From: Cruorifilaria tuberocauda | Lineage: Eukaryota > Nematoda > Chromadorea > Rhabditida > Onchocercidae | Reading direction: 5' to 3' | Length of the DNA: 41,373 nt | NCBI GenBank assembly: GCA_013365365.1 | Contig: JABVXU010000474.1 | Coordinates: forward strand, 1-41,373 | Made by a program: the position numbers and the translations under genes | Part shown: piece after piece, positions 24,801-39,400 of the stretch | How the letters are laid out: each line of letters starts with the position of its first letter | How positions within the stretch are numbered: the first letter of the stretch is position 1 | The notes under the pieces: model-generated | Told to the model about the DNA's origin: nothing | Databases searched by the model: none | Seen by the model: only the letters and a program-made list of their open reading frames with translations

Positions 24801-25211
24801 TGACTAAATTTAAACAGCTTACTCCAACTGTACCAAGAATAAGACCAGCAAGAGCTATGTCTGCCAATGAGCGTTTATGAGCGATCCAACAATATTCCTC
24901 CAAATTATGCGATAATTTGAATATTGCACCACACGGTTCTCCAAATACCGTGAATCCAACACCAGACACAGAAACAGATGCCTTGAGATTCTACAAATAC
25001 ATCCAAAATTCCATAATAAATATTAAATTTATATCTTTACAACCAAACTTGACAAATTTACAAATCGACTGTAGAACAGTTCCATATATTAGAAAAAAAA
25101 TTGAAGAGAAACCTTTAATCCGTTAAATTTACACTCGGGATTATTCGGATCATAAACATTGTGCTTCTCAAAAAAGGTGAATTGCCGCCAACCACTTTCC
25201 ACTAACGACAT
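18847..25211 (-). CDS. vps-11: VPS11, HOPS/CORVET core subunit with RING-H2 finger
   Basis: Core scaffold of the HOPS and CORVET tethers, acting in endosome-lysosome fusion. Exons in transcript order: 25211-25113, 24981-24823, 24527-24307, 23942-23774, 23626-23543, 23421-23246, 23102-22881, 22775-22701, 22607-22529, 22409-22227, 21756-21610, 21514-21424, 21275-21166, 20969-20895, 20797-20664, 20587-20513, 20383-20297, 20225-20102, 19849-19767, 19672-19508, 19417-19354, 19158-18847. Phases are consistent throughout and give 977 residues (human about 941). The N-terminal propeller shows VGEDEDGINSLVKLWQLD, close to human VGEDEEGINPLVKIWNLE. The clathrin-repeat region includes KKNLYDLAV, YLEPSYVIKKFLD and TILLNCYTRL. 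A short charged helix precedes the RING (C807, C810, C823, H825, H828, C831, C842, C845). After it, SYIGNGLF matches human DYFGRGVF, followed by a longer Ser/Thr-rich tail ending in two NPFDED motifs. Exon 13's acceptor (ATAG/TGGGA) and exon 6's donor are the least certain joins. Confidence 0.93.
19182..19300. promoter_or_regulatory. Two CACGTG E-boxes in the last VPS11 intron
   Basis: CACGTG occurs at 19182-19187 (within TCACGTGT) and 19295-19300 (within ACACGTGC), 113 bases apart, inside intron 21. The hexamer is rare at this base composition. Function is not shown by the sequence. Confidence 0.2.
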
Positions 25212-25221
25212 CACATCAAGC
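25212..25221 (-). promoter_or_regulatory. Probable trans-splice or 5' UTR acceptor just before the VPS11 ATG
   Basis: On the minus strand CTGTTTAG is followed after nine bases by the ATG at 25211. An acceptor this close to the start codon, with no coding exon upstream, is typical of spliced-leader addition in nematodes. A short cis-spliced 5' UTR exon is the alternative. Confidence 0.45.
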
Positions 25222-25518
25222 TAAACAGATCAGATTATGATACTCGTACTATTTAAACTTCAAAAAAATCGATATTCGAGTAATCATTTGCGAATCCGTA
25301 TCAAAATCTTTATTTGTTTAAACGTATTTGAAATACTAACTGCTTTAACGTATTTCAATTATCATTCTCGAGCTAGATATATCAAAAATGGTAATGGGTA
25401 AACAAATAAAAAGACTAAATGTGACATGATTAATTCAAATTGACCCATTCAAAAACATGAAATCAATCTGAGAGAATTAAAGTTTGAGTGAGAAGTTCTA
25501 GATTGTAATAAATAATCG

Positions 25519-25690
25519 GTGCGATTTGTTAGGCAACGAGGAAGCTACGAGATATGTGCATTCAGACAACGTAATTTGTCGCATTATATGATTAGTTAGA
25601 GAGTCAGGGGAACGTAAGATTAATTTTTCATAAGGATGGGGCGGTTTTGCTATAAACGTCCGTAAAGTGTTACGTAACGTACGGAATATT
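25519..25690. promoter_or_regulatory. CpG-bearing block upstream of VPS11, with a TTACGTAA palindrome
   Basis: Some 300-480 bases upstream of the VPS11 ATG the sequence carries many CpG dinucleotides (GGTGCG, CAACGAG, GGGGCGG, AACGTCCG, TTACGTAACGTACGG), unlike the surrounding AT-rich DNA. TTACGTAA at 25670-25677 is the palindromic consensus for PAR/CES-2/ATF-type bZIP factors. A promoter role is inferred from position and composition only. Confidence 0.35.
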
Positions 25691-26517
25691 ATGATATTGT
25701 ATGTGTTTTGAAGAATAAATGTTAAGGCATAATATTTTTCGTGTATATGATAAAGCATGTGGTAAAATTTAAAATCCATTGACCTTCTTTATTCATGTTC
25801 AAATTAATGTCAATCAGTAATTAAGCTATTGAACAAAAATATAAAATTAATGAATTGATTCGTCTGTTAAAACAGAATTGCATCAATTATAGTGTAATAA
25901 AAAGAATTAGAAAATAAACGAAGAAATTTAGTTGAAAAATTTTCTACAACATACATAAAATGAAAAACGAGAAAACTTTTATAACTTGCTGCAATTCTAA
26001 TTTAATTAATTAATTGCGTTGTTTTGTTACTTCAAATTATCGATAAAACATCATCATTTATCTCATTCGTTGTACAATTTTATAAAATGATTTCAGAGTA
26101 TAAACATTGATCACAATATTGATATTATCGGAAATTATTTTAATTTAAAAAAAAATTCTTTATGTAAAAAAAAAGAAACAGATCTTGAAATTTTTATTCA
26201 ATTTTAAAATCAATAATTTATATTAAAATAATAAATGAAAATATCTAATTTTAATAGTAATCATATCACATCTATGGTACAATTAAATCTTAATGGAAGC
26301 AATTTCAAAAAAAAAAATTACAATTATTACTGGACAACGAATTAGTTGTAAATAATTAAATTAAGTTAAATTTCAATCCATCATAATTAATCACTTATTA
26401 ATTAGCAAATTGATTTCTCATTCTTACACACTTAGAATTAGGTAAGTAGTTTTGTTTCGATATTAAACTGTGCACATTTTTTTAATCAATAACTTATAGC
26501 TCTATACCTAGCTCTAT

Positions 26518-27205
26518 ACTTAGCTCTATTACCAATTTACCTAGCGAAAGAACTAGTTTTCATAAAGTTATTTGGATGCTTTGTATTTTGATGAGAATAA
26601 AAATTTGAATTTTTTTATTTTGAATTGAAAGATTTATTTCCCGATGAGCATACAGGTTAGAAAAAATAATTATTTGATTGCTATACTATTCTAAGCATAC
26701 TTTTGTTATTTTATTATTATCATATTTCCTACCATTTACTCGTAGTTTTCACTTCTTCAGATTTTTTATTGTCAATGTTTGAAATTTCTGCAAAATCGAT
26801 AAGTGGTTTTTTTTTTTTCATGTGATAAGTGTGCAATAAATTTTAGCAAAAAAAATTATAGATATTCGTCTTAAGCACTATTATGCATTTAGAAAAAGCA
26901 TATATATATTAAAATGAACCATTGTAAGCATGAGGATAGTTTAAAATTAAATAGTTAGGTTTATTTGAAAGCATTTATTCAAGAGATATTTTAGAAACAA
27001 TTAGATTAATTCTTCATAATACACCAAATGATTTGCTACTATCCAGAGGTGTAAATCTTATTTGAATAAATGAAATGATAACTTCTGGCCTGAAATTACT
27101 TGAAATATCAATAATTCGAGGTGTTTGACAAATTCTTCTTAAACATTTTCTACAAAGTTCTTTCAGTTTAACAATTTCCTTCTATTAAATCATCGACTCA
27201 TTGGA
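26518..27205 (+). repeat. Dispersed repeat, copy 1 (upstream of PCYT2)
   Basis: Aligns by eye with 32620-33167 in the same orientation. Shared blocks include CTTAGCTCTATT/CTTAGCTATATT, TTTGATTGCTAT/TATGATTGCTAT, TTTTTTTCATGTGATAAGTG/TTTTTTTCATATGATAAATG, CTTAAGCA/CCTAAGCA, TTCTGGCCTGAAATTACTTG/TTCTGGTCTAAAATTCCTTG and CATCGACTCATTGGAA/CATCGACTCGTTGGAA. Divergence is considerable, so the duplication is old. No coding potential is seen. Confidence 0.7.
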
Positions 27206-28071
27206 AACACATTGTTTTTTTTTTTTTGTTTGTTCAAAAATATTTTAATAACCATTCTTTTTTCTGTGATAAATAAAAGAATTGATTGAATTAATCTAAT
27301 TAACTCTATGAAATATCGATCGAAAGGAATAACTTAAATTTGCAAGAAGTAGCAATGATTTTCTGTAAAGCAGATCTGTTAATGTAAAATAACATGATTG
27401 GATTTATCAGCTAAACCAGTTACAGTGCTTATCAATCTTTCCGATTTGTCTCAGAAAACCTGTCCTGTTATTCTGGTTGATTGCTTTTATTTTAAGTTCT
27501 TAATATTGAAGTTTATTATGTTTGCTGTATATTATCATTCGTTCCACACAAAATTTTCTCTATTATAATTTATCATGTAACTGTCATACCAAAATATAAG
27601 TACGCTTGATCTTTGTTTTTTTTTCTCTTCATTGTAAAAGGTATGCAGGTCGTTTTTTGTACTTGTATTTCATTTCAAATGCAATATTTCATCAGTCATT
27701 CATTATTATGTTCCTAACAATTTCAAATACGATCTTTTCGTTACTTAATATTTACTATTCAAAATTAAATGTTTAAAAAAAATTATCAATCAAATAATTT
27801 TTCAAAAAATAAGAATTTTAAATTAGTTTATATTCGAACAAAATTCGTAAATTTCATATCAATGATAAGAGAGGAAAAGGTGTTATCATATTAATCATTT
27901 CAAGCATTTTCATGTTTTTTTTTTTTCATTGAAAAACTGATGAAATTTGAGGTTATTATTAATATCATATTTCATTGATCAAACATCAGTGTTTGGGATT
28001 TTTTTTATTTTTATTGTAATTATAATATCACAATTCATTAACTTGCCCATGTTATTTTTTGTTCAGGAATA

Positions 28072-28126
28072 GAGAGGGAGAGAGAGAGAGAGAGATGAAG
28101 AGAGAGAAAGAGGGAGAGAGATAGTA
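28072..28126. repeat. GA-rich low-complexity tract
   Basis: An interrupted GAGAGA run with AAGAGGG variants. It gives a spurious Ser-Leu frame on the minus strand. Confidence 0.85.
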
Positions 28127-29021
28127 CCTCCTGTCTTTCGACCTTCACCCTCTTTCCTCCCTCCCTCATTGCTTCTCTTTTCACCTTTGATGAAGATGGA
28201 TCCATTTTGATTAGTCGCAACTCATATCATTCCCATGTTTTGTTTCTCACATTTTTCAATGATCAAGGTTCAATTCTTTTTTTTTTTATAAATGAGTATA
28301 AAAAAAATTGGGAGGAAAAAAAACGAGCAGTTATGTTCACTATTCAACTGTATTCCTCATTTTGACCTCATCATATTATTCTATTATCGCTGTTTAATAG
28401 ACTTTTTTTTCTCCACAATTAATACTGATATCATGTGACGCGAATGCTATCTATTATAAGTTATCTTGAACATATTTTAATCTTTATAAATTTCAAATTT
28501 ATCTGATTTTTCTAATATTTCTGTAAGAATAGATGCGATTTACTTCTCCATTCACTGCTTACTTTTCTCTTTCCTGCATTTGACCTCTGAATTGTTTTTG
28601 TATTGTCTTCAACGTATCTTCTCGTAAGTCATTTTCGAAATTTTGAATTGTTAATGTGATAACAGCATGGAATAGTATTTGCATTCTTTTTTTTTTTGAC
28701 GACTTAATTCAAGACCATTTCCTATTTTACCGTTTGCTCACTCATCCTGAATTTCTTTTTACAGTTTAAAAAATGGATTGATTGCTCTGTAATCGTGTAA
28801 TTCTGTTAGTGCTATGATGTTTGATGATTACTAGCACATAAGCTTTTATTTATTTTCGAAAAGCTTGTATATATTATGTTATGATTATATTTGTTTTATT
28901 GTTATACGTAGGATGTGTAAAAGATTTCAGTAACGTTTTGTTCGTGCTGAACCAATGAGAACTAACCATGATTTTATTAATTCTTCATTTTAATGATGAA
29001 ATTTACTTTTGTTCTTTACAG

Positions 29022-29064
29022 GTTTAATCCTATTGCTACTAGTGCAATAGATAACGGTATCTAA
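29022..29064 (+). other. Probable PCYT2 5' UTR segment after an acceptor
   Basis: GTTCTTTACAG, a good nematode acceptor, ends at 29021; the 43 bases up to the ATG are then transcribed leader. It could be a trans-splice acceptor or the end of a 5' UTR intron. Confidence 0.4.
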
Positions 29065-32047
<2,983 letters not shown>

Positions 32048-32619
32048 TCTATAGGATGCAGTAACCTTGGTTGATGGTATGTCATTATCTTCTACAGTTT
32101 TTCTGTAAGAAATTATTGCTGCGACACCTATGCAATTGCACTCTGAAACTTAGGGGAGCGCGGTTCTTCATTTTTTGGCATGACTTGAAAAAATCAGGGT
32201 CATACAATAATTTTTAGCAGTTTTTGAATGTTTCAGAATTCACGAGGTTCCCGTTTTACTCATTTTAGTTTGTTAGTGAAGTTCACAAATTTAAAAATTT
32301 AAGATAATTTTACTTGTGCTACATTAATTGTCAATATATGACTGTATAACTTGCAGAATTTAGCTTTGCACAATATACTTTTAAATGCTTCATCGGAGAA
32401 AATTGTTCAAGTGAAGTTTTTGGGACATAAAAAGACAAAAGCGTTTATTCGGAAAACTGGTTCAATATTCTGTATATATTTATGTTCCTTTTTCATTATT
32501 AATGCAACATTTTCTAATTCATCGAATCAATTCGTTTGATTAATCTTATCTCCTTAATTCATTATTGGTCTAGCAACCGTTCATCCATTTTTTTTTCCTT
32601 CACGTTTTCTTAAATGTTT

Positions 32620-33167
32620 CACTTAGCTATATTAACACATTATCTTTTGTTTGAGTAGAAATTTCTTTTTTCAATTTGTTTGCCATGATCATACAAATTA
32701 GGCTAAATATTGTATGATTGCTATGGCTATATTTCTCACTACTCATTCTTGTTTTCACTTGTTTAGATATCATTATTATCGATGTCGAAAAATTTTGCAA
32801 AGTCAATTTTTTTTTCATATGATAAATGTGGAAAAATATTAACAGGAAAACTATAAATATTTGTCCTAAGCATTGCCATACATTTCTAAGAAAAGATATA
32901 TATGTCTTAAAATTGAACATCAAATTCTTATATTCAAGTTAAAACCACTTGTTTTAAACATATTTTAGAAATTCATTAGCTATAAATCATTCATTATAAA
33001 ATATATGAAAAGATGAAACGCCAAATTCTGGTCTAAAATTCCTTGAAACATTGTTAATTCGAACAATTTGATAAATTTATTCTTTTTCATTCATGAATTT
33101 ATTCTTGAATCCCTATAAGTTATTTCAGTTTAACCGTTTCATTCCACCAAGTCATCGACTCGTTGGA
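32620..33167 (+). repeat. Dispersed repeat, copy 2 (downstream of PCYT2)
   Basis: Same-orientation relative of 26518-27205; about 6 kb separates the two and PCYT2 lies between them. Similarity may resume after an insertion, near 33660-33710 (GGTTTTATCGCTAG...AGTTAC against GGATTTATCAGCTAA...AGTTAC near 27400). Confidence 0.7.
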
Positions 33168-35735
33168 ATTCAGTTTTGTGATGTTTAAAATTATTGAGCA
33201 GCTTTTTTATTTTATCAAACGCAATTGTATAATGAGAATGTTTTATGTCCAAGAATGAAAGTATCACATTCTATTATTGATTTATATTGGAATCGAAATT
33301 ACACAAATAAACAAATAAATAATCTGTTCTTTAACATAACCTTTAACCCTTACCGATATTGTCCAAGAATGGAAGTATCCTATTCAAAATTTTTTTTTTG
33401 TTATCAGAATAATAAACAGAATTTTTTTTTGTACAGGGAAATATCGTGAATAACATTTTATCAAACAGTTAACATTATAATGATAAGTTTTTCTTTTGCA
33501 ACATATTGATCACATAACCTGTAGCTGATTGTTGTTTCAAATTACATCAATTTTTACTTATATCACTTCATAAGCATTTGTTTTTTCTTTTCGAACAAAT
33601 AAAAGTATTAGTGATTTCGATAATCAATGTTAAGCTTTGTAGTACAACAAATAAAAAAAATTACGAATAGAGATCGGTCGGTTTTATCGCTAGAAATTAG
33701 TTACTGATTTAGTTCAGAAAGATGTTTAAAAGCACGTACAAATTAAGCATTAATCGAGATTGTCAGTTATTATATAAATGATATTATAGCTAATAATGAC
33801 AAATTAACAGCTATTTCCGTTTCCGGAACTTGATAAATCTAATTTTTCAAAAATGTTAAAGAAAGAAAATAAGATTAACGACAATTTCTTCATCTGCTGT
33901 TTTTTTTTTCTCTCATGTTCTATTTCATTCCTTCTATTATTTTTTGTGCTTAACAATCATTATATAACAATCTAGCCGAGAATTCAAGAAGTGGAAGAAA
34001 AGGTAAGACTAAAATTTGCAGGTAAGACTAAAATTTACCTTTGATATTACTATATAGCTCCCAATTATTTTGCAAATGTTTCAGAGTTTAAAACATTGAA
34101 TGGTAAATTTCCCATTTGTAAATACATTTTAATTTCCAGTAATCATGAATAATTTTGTTATCACTTCAATATTTTTCTTAATATTTTGATTATTGCCCTG
34201 CACTCACGTACGTGTTAAATAAACGTACGAGCTTCAAACGGCCAATTATATGAATTTTATGGTTTAAAAAAAACCCTCATCTTTTACATATGATACTTTT
34301 GCATGTATGTAATCAGTAATCGAGCAATTAATTGACTGTTTATCAATTCGAACTATACTTTTAATAATGTAGTTTGCTTTTCTGTACATTTGAAATGCAT
34401 GGAACTTCGAGTTTAAAAATAAACATCTTTATTTCATAATTAGTAAATTCATAATTCGATGCCAATATTATAATAATAAATGAAAACGACACATGAAATG
34501 ACATTGGAATCCCCGGCATTTGAGCATTTGATGGAATCCACTGATAATTACGAAGCGAAGAGAGACAGAGAGAAAGAAAAGAGAAAAAAAGGAGAGGAAA
34601 AATGTTTCGGAACGAAATTTATTTGTGTAAAACCCCCCGGGCAAAAGACAAAAAAAAAAATTGCCGTGTTATCCTTATCAGTATTAATATCATTCAGACA
34701 TATACACATATATATGTATATGTAGATGTATGATATGAATGATATTATCTCTAAAAGGTAAATCCAACCCACAGGCCACAGGTATATGGGAAAAAGGATA
34801 AAGGGTCAAAATGGATAAGTGGATAGGAATTATGTAGTGAAAATTGAGTATTGAGGCGTTACGGAAAAAAAAACCGGTAACGTTGAAGCACAAGGATGAG
34901 AAATATTGCGGAAACCGTTTTTCTAAATGATAACGATTTCCATAATGAAAAACAAATCATGTAAGAAAAAAATTGGCATTCGTATTATCGAGTGAGAAAT
35001 GATTTTTTTTTTTTTTTTTTGTTGAAATGATAAAGAAAATTTTTGATAAGAAAAAAAAATTTTTATGTTAGTAAAAAAAAAAAAACTTTTTTTCCTTGCT
35101 TATCTATTTCATTAAAAATTATTTAATTCTCAACTCGATGAGAGAAATACATGAACAAAAAAATCATGATATTATATATGTATATATATATTGTTACTAT
35201 TATATGCTGAAAATGCAGGATGAAGAAGTTGCCATTTGACTAGGAAAAGAAGAAAAAATACTGAAATATTATTCACAGTGTAAGTTAGGCCGGAAAAAAA
35301 TTACATTATTTCGACAAAAAGAAAAAGAATCATATAAAATCAATTACCATTTATAAATCAGTACAATACTTTCGTTTTTTTTTTTGTTTTTTTTTGTTTT
35401 TGTTTTTAAACTAGTAAATTCATTAAAATCAGTTGAAAAATGAGTACAAACAAAAAAATGAATTAATAATGATTATTACAATTCGAGTAAATATGAATCA
35501 GTCAGTATATATGGTAATGCTATCACTCGTCTCCGAGAATTTGAGATCCTCGTAGGTGAAGAGAGGGGGAGAGAGAAAGGTGAAATTATTGAAGCTATTG
35601 AATTTTGTAGTATTGAAATTAAAATGAAATATATACTAAAATGCTTTTCAGCTAATTACTTTACAAATTTTATACACTTCCCATTTAATTCCTTCATTAA
35701 CTATCATTCTTTAAATATAATAAATTCAATCAAAT

Positions 35736-35812
35736 TTCTTTTTTCTTCCCCTTCCCCCCCCCCCCTCCCTCCCCTCCTCTCCTCCTCCCCTTCCCCTTTC
35801 TCTTCTATTTTC
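35736..35812. repeat. Polypyrimidine/C-rich tract
   Basis: An almost pure C/T stretch containing a run of 12 C (35754-35765) and several C3-C4 blocks. The minus strand is correspondingly G-rich, with enough G-runs for quadruplex formation. It lies about 680-750 bases past the stop of the minus-strand RING gene. Confidence 0.9.
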
Positions 35813-36487
35813 ACCTTTCTCTAGATAATCATTGTCTTTAACAATAACCATCTAATGTTAATTTTAAACCAAAAATCCTTTTACTAATTAAATTTCATGT
35901 TTCCAAACAAAAAAAAAAAGAGAAATTTATCACTTTCCAAGTAAAATTCATTCAATTTTTAAATTTTGATGATCAGTAAAAATTTCCTTTCAATTTTTCT
36001 AATAGAAACATGAACTTGTTCATATTCCAAAAAAAAAAAAAGTACCTCGGAAAAATCATTTTGCCTGCATATATATATAAAAAAAACAGTTTCCATTAAA
36101 AATTATCCCGATAACTTATGATAAACAAAAATATTAGAAGGGGAAAATCAAAACAAAACAAAAAAAAAAAGAGAAAAGAAAAATCCTGATATGAGAAAAA
36201 AAAAAGAAGAGGACGAAGTTAAGCACTAAAAATTTCCTAGTAAGCAGATATGGCTGAAAAAAAAGAAAAAAAAAAACTTCTGTGATTATCATTCACCAAT
36301 AAAAGTATTCAGTAAAAAAAAAAAAGAACTGAAATATTTACCAAAAAAAAAGGGCGAGTGGGGAGAGATTGAAATCAGTACAAAAGAAAAAATCACAGAA
36401 GTTATATTTTAAATTAAAAAAATATCTAGTCAGTAAAAAAAAAATGTCTAAATCAAAAAAAAAAAAAACAAAGGGAGTTAATGGCAC

Positions 36488-39400
36488 TTAAAAATGCGAA
36501 TCATGATGATGGTGACGATATGATGGATCCCATAGCTCTGTTTGTGTTCCTCCCATTGGTGTGGTAACATGTCCCGATGTACTTGGAACTTCATAATCAT
36601 TGTTGTTCTCCTCCATCGGAATATTCTCGGTCGCTGTACCAGTGCTTACTACTCCAGGTATTCCCGATACTCCTTGACCATCTCTAGCAGCTGCTTCATC
36701 CTCATCACTTTCCGGTCCGGCATTCTGACGACAAATTGGGCATGTACGATTACCACGAAGCCATTTGTCAACGCATTTCAGATGGAAATGATGTGAACAT
36801 GGTAGCATGCGAACCATTTCACGCTTCTCAAAATCGCATTGACAAATTACGCATACTTTTTCCATTAGACTTACCGGATCGTTAACACGGAATGATTTTA
36901 GTTTTTCAATTTCCGTTCTGAAAATATAAATTATAATAATCTAGGTCACTGTTAACTTCAACTGCAGTTTTTTCAATCAAATTCTAAACTAAAGCATAAT
37001 TATCTTTTTATTCCGGATATATTTTAGTTCATACAAATAAAAGGTTTACTTGGTCATTCCTTTAGGTGGTAGACGAGGTGGAGTTGCCTGAGGTCCCATA
37101 TTATCAAACAGGTTGAGAACTGCTGCTTCCCATGCACGAAATGGGATATCACTATTTGCGATACGTTCCAACTGCTGCTGATACGTGTTTGCTGAAACGT
37201 TTTCAACTGTAGCTTGCAGTGCTGCTTGTTGTGGCATCCAGTCTGCAGCCATCGTTGGAACAGCAACAGGTCCCTCAACCTGAATTCAACATATTCCGTT
37301 TTAATTTGATAATTTAAATTAATCAATTTTTATCCTTTTTTATATAATAACTTAAATGATATGATACTAATATACATGAAAATAAGATAAATAAATTTAT
37401 CATTCAAAAGAAATCAAAAATAGATAATTACAATTAACTTACTAAAGGAACGGTATTTTGAGTGCTATCAGCAAGCTGTATTCCAAACGGATTACGAATT
37501 CTGGTGGTATTTGCTAATAGTTGTGCCGGATCGATGTTAATTTGATTGGCAGCAACAGCAGCAGCAGCTTGAGCAAGTCGTATACGGGAAATTGCCGGAT
37601 CCAGATTTGGATCCAATGATCCTGGATAATACGAAAACCCGGGATTTAGACGAAAATGCGCACCGTTTTGTTCCCAGCTACCGCTGTTATCTAGCAGCGA
37701 TGGAATTGCAGTAGATGTCGATCTGTTAAAATGATTCATTTTCTATTTTCAATAATACATTTTTGTGAATGTTTTACAAAAAAAATTTTCAATCAGAATA
37801 TATCAAATAGATTTATTGATGATTACTATATTTCATGCATTTAATAGTCTTTTTTAAAAAAAAGAATACAAAGAAAAATAGATAATTTCAATAAAAATTA
37901 TCTTTCATTAACTCTTAAACTGAAATAAGCTAAGTACACTTTTTCAAATTGTTACAATAAAATTCCTAAATAAATTTATATGCAATGAAAAATGAGAAAA
38001 AAAAAATTTTTTTTCATTTCTTTTAACTTACCCATCAAAATGACGATGTCGACCGGAATAATCCTGTGAATTTTCGGTTGCCATTGATGGATAGAGAGGA
38101 TGATCCGCATTCGGAATTTCCTGTGACATAAATTGCAGCGGTGTTGTTGTTGGTAGACGTAAACCCAACATTGGCTGTATACAAGGATTTCATGAATTTT
38201 ATTTAAAGTTTATCTTGATAATGATTAAGAATGAATGATACTTTGTTTTTTTCTTTTTCACCGTTTTCTCTTTCCTTTTTTCTCTCTCTTTTAAATATAA
38301 GAAAGAGAAATAGTTTACTTGATCATATCTCTTGTATAATTATTTATTTCTTTCAATATGGTTTATTCATTTATCAAAATTGCTTCTTTTAAATATCATT
38401 TGCTTATCAATTAGAAAGGTTTATTATATTCATATCACAATTATCGATTATATTTTTAATATATATATATATATATGTGTGTATGTATGTATGTGTATAT
38501 TTGTATGTTATGTACTAAATACTATTTTTAGTAATTTTTAGTATTTAATAAAGTTAGCTTAACATACGAAGAAGGAAAAAAGAAAATACTGACCGCATTT
38601 TGTAGAAAATATGCATAATTTGGTATAAGCGAGGGAGGTCCATGAAGGTGGAAAGCTATTGGAGTCTGTAAATCAGTTAATTTGCATAAAATCAACTAGT
38701 CAACTTAAGTTTTAGTGTCATGTTTATGTCATCGTACTGAGCGGTCGGTTCATTTTAATCCTCTCATATAACCGCACTAAATATCATTTTTTTTTTTTTG
38801 GCCTAAAAATGAAATGAAAATAGAAAAAGAAGCAATTTAATAAATAACACAAACAAACCACATTATGTACAAAAGATGTTGTTGGTATAGCAGCGAACTG
38901 AGCGTGAACTTGAGGAGCGATAACCTGAGGTGCATAAATAGATGTTACGGATGGTTGAACACCAGAAACGGTAGATCGTTCGAAACCCGGTGGTGGAGGT
39001 ATTAGGCAATGTTGTTCAACACCTAAAAATTTATAAAATTTTAAAAAAAAATAATTTTTTCTTAAAAATAAAGAAAAGAAAAAGCATTTCTTAAAAAAAA
39101 ATATTCGTAATTTCACATTTTTTTTTTCCCTCATTTTTACTTTTAAAATATTATATTTTAACTTAATTTAATAAATTTTGATTGTTTATAACGCTTAAAA
39201 TATTAACAATATCACTTTTAATTTTATAAATTAGTTAAAATTCTTAAAAAAAATTTTAAGGGACCATTTAATTAATTTAAAAATGATAAAAAAAAAAAAA
39301 AACTTACTAAAATTTCGCACCAATAAACCGCAGTTAACGCAAATATAATACATCTTACCGATCACTAGGGCTACTTGGTAGCAGAATGAAAGTGATGAAA

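Larger units (their letters stand above)
25212..29064. other. Intergenic region between divergent VPS11 and PCYT2 genes
   Basis: About 3.85 kb without a supportable coding exon. It holds a CpG-bearing block at 25519-25690 upstream of VPS11, one copy of an old dispersed repeat (26518-27205), and a GA-rich tract near 28072-28126. An acceptor-like GTTCTTTACAG ends at 29021, followed by 43 bases to the PCYT2 ATG. The 93-codon minus-strand frame at 25498-25779 resembles no family I know and is probably chance. Confidence 0.55.
32048..36487. other. Intergenic region between convergent PCYT2 and RING genes
   Basis: No supported gene. It holds the second dispersed-repeat copy (32620-33167), two short related segments with TGTCCAAGAATG(G/A)AAGTATC (near 33246 and 33360), a C-rich pyrimidine tract, and a dense set of A-runs from about 36040 to 36475, which may be the U-rich 3' UTR of the RING gene. 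A plus-strand frame at 34480-34725 has an ordinary-looking beginning but a low-complexity continuation. Confidence 0.5.

Noticed and set aside
25498..25779. 93-codon minus-strand frame upstream of VPS11
   Set aside because: No motif, no fitting splice junction to the VPS11 start, and composition better explained as promoter DNA.
36542..36796. Cys/Ser-rich plus-strand open frame
   Set aside because: Antisense of the RING exon; its cysteines do not form a motif.
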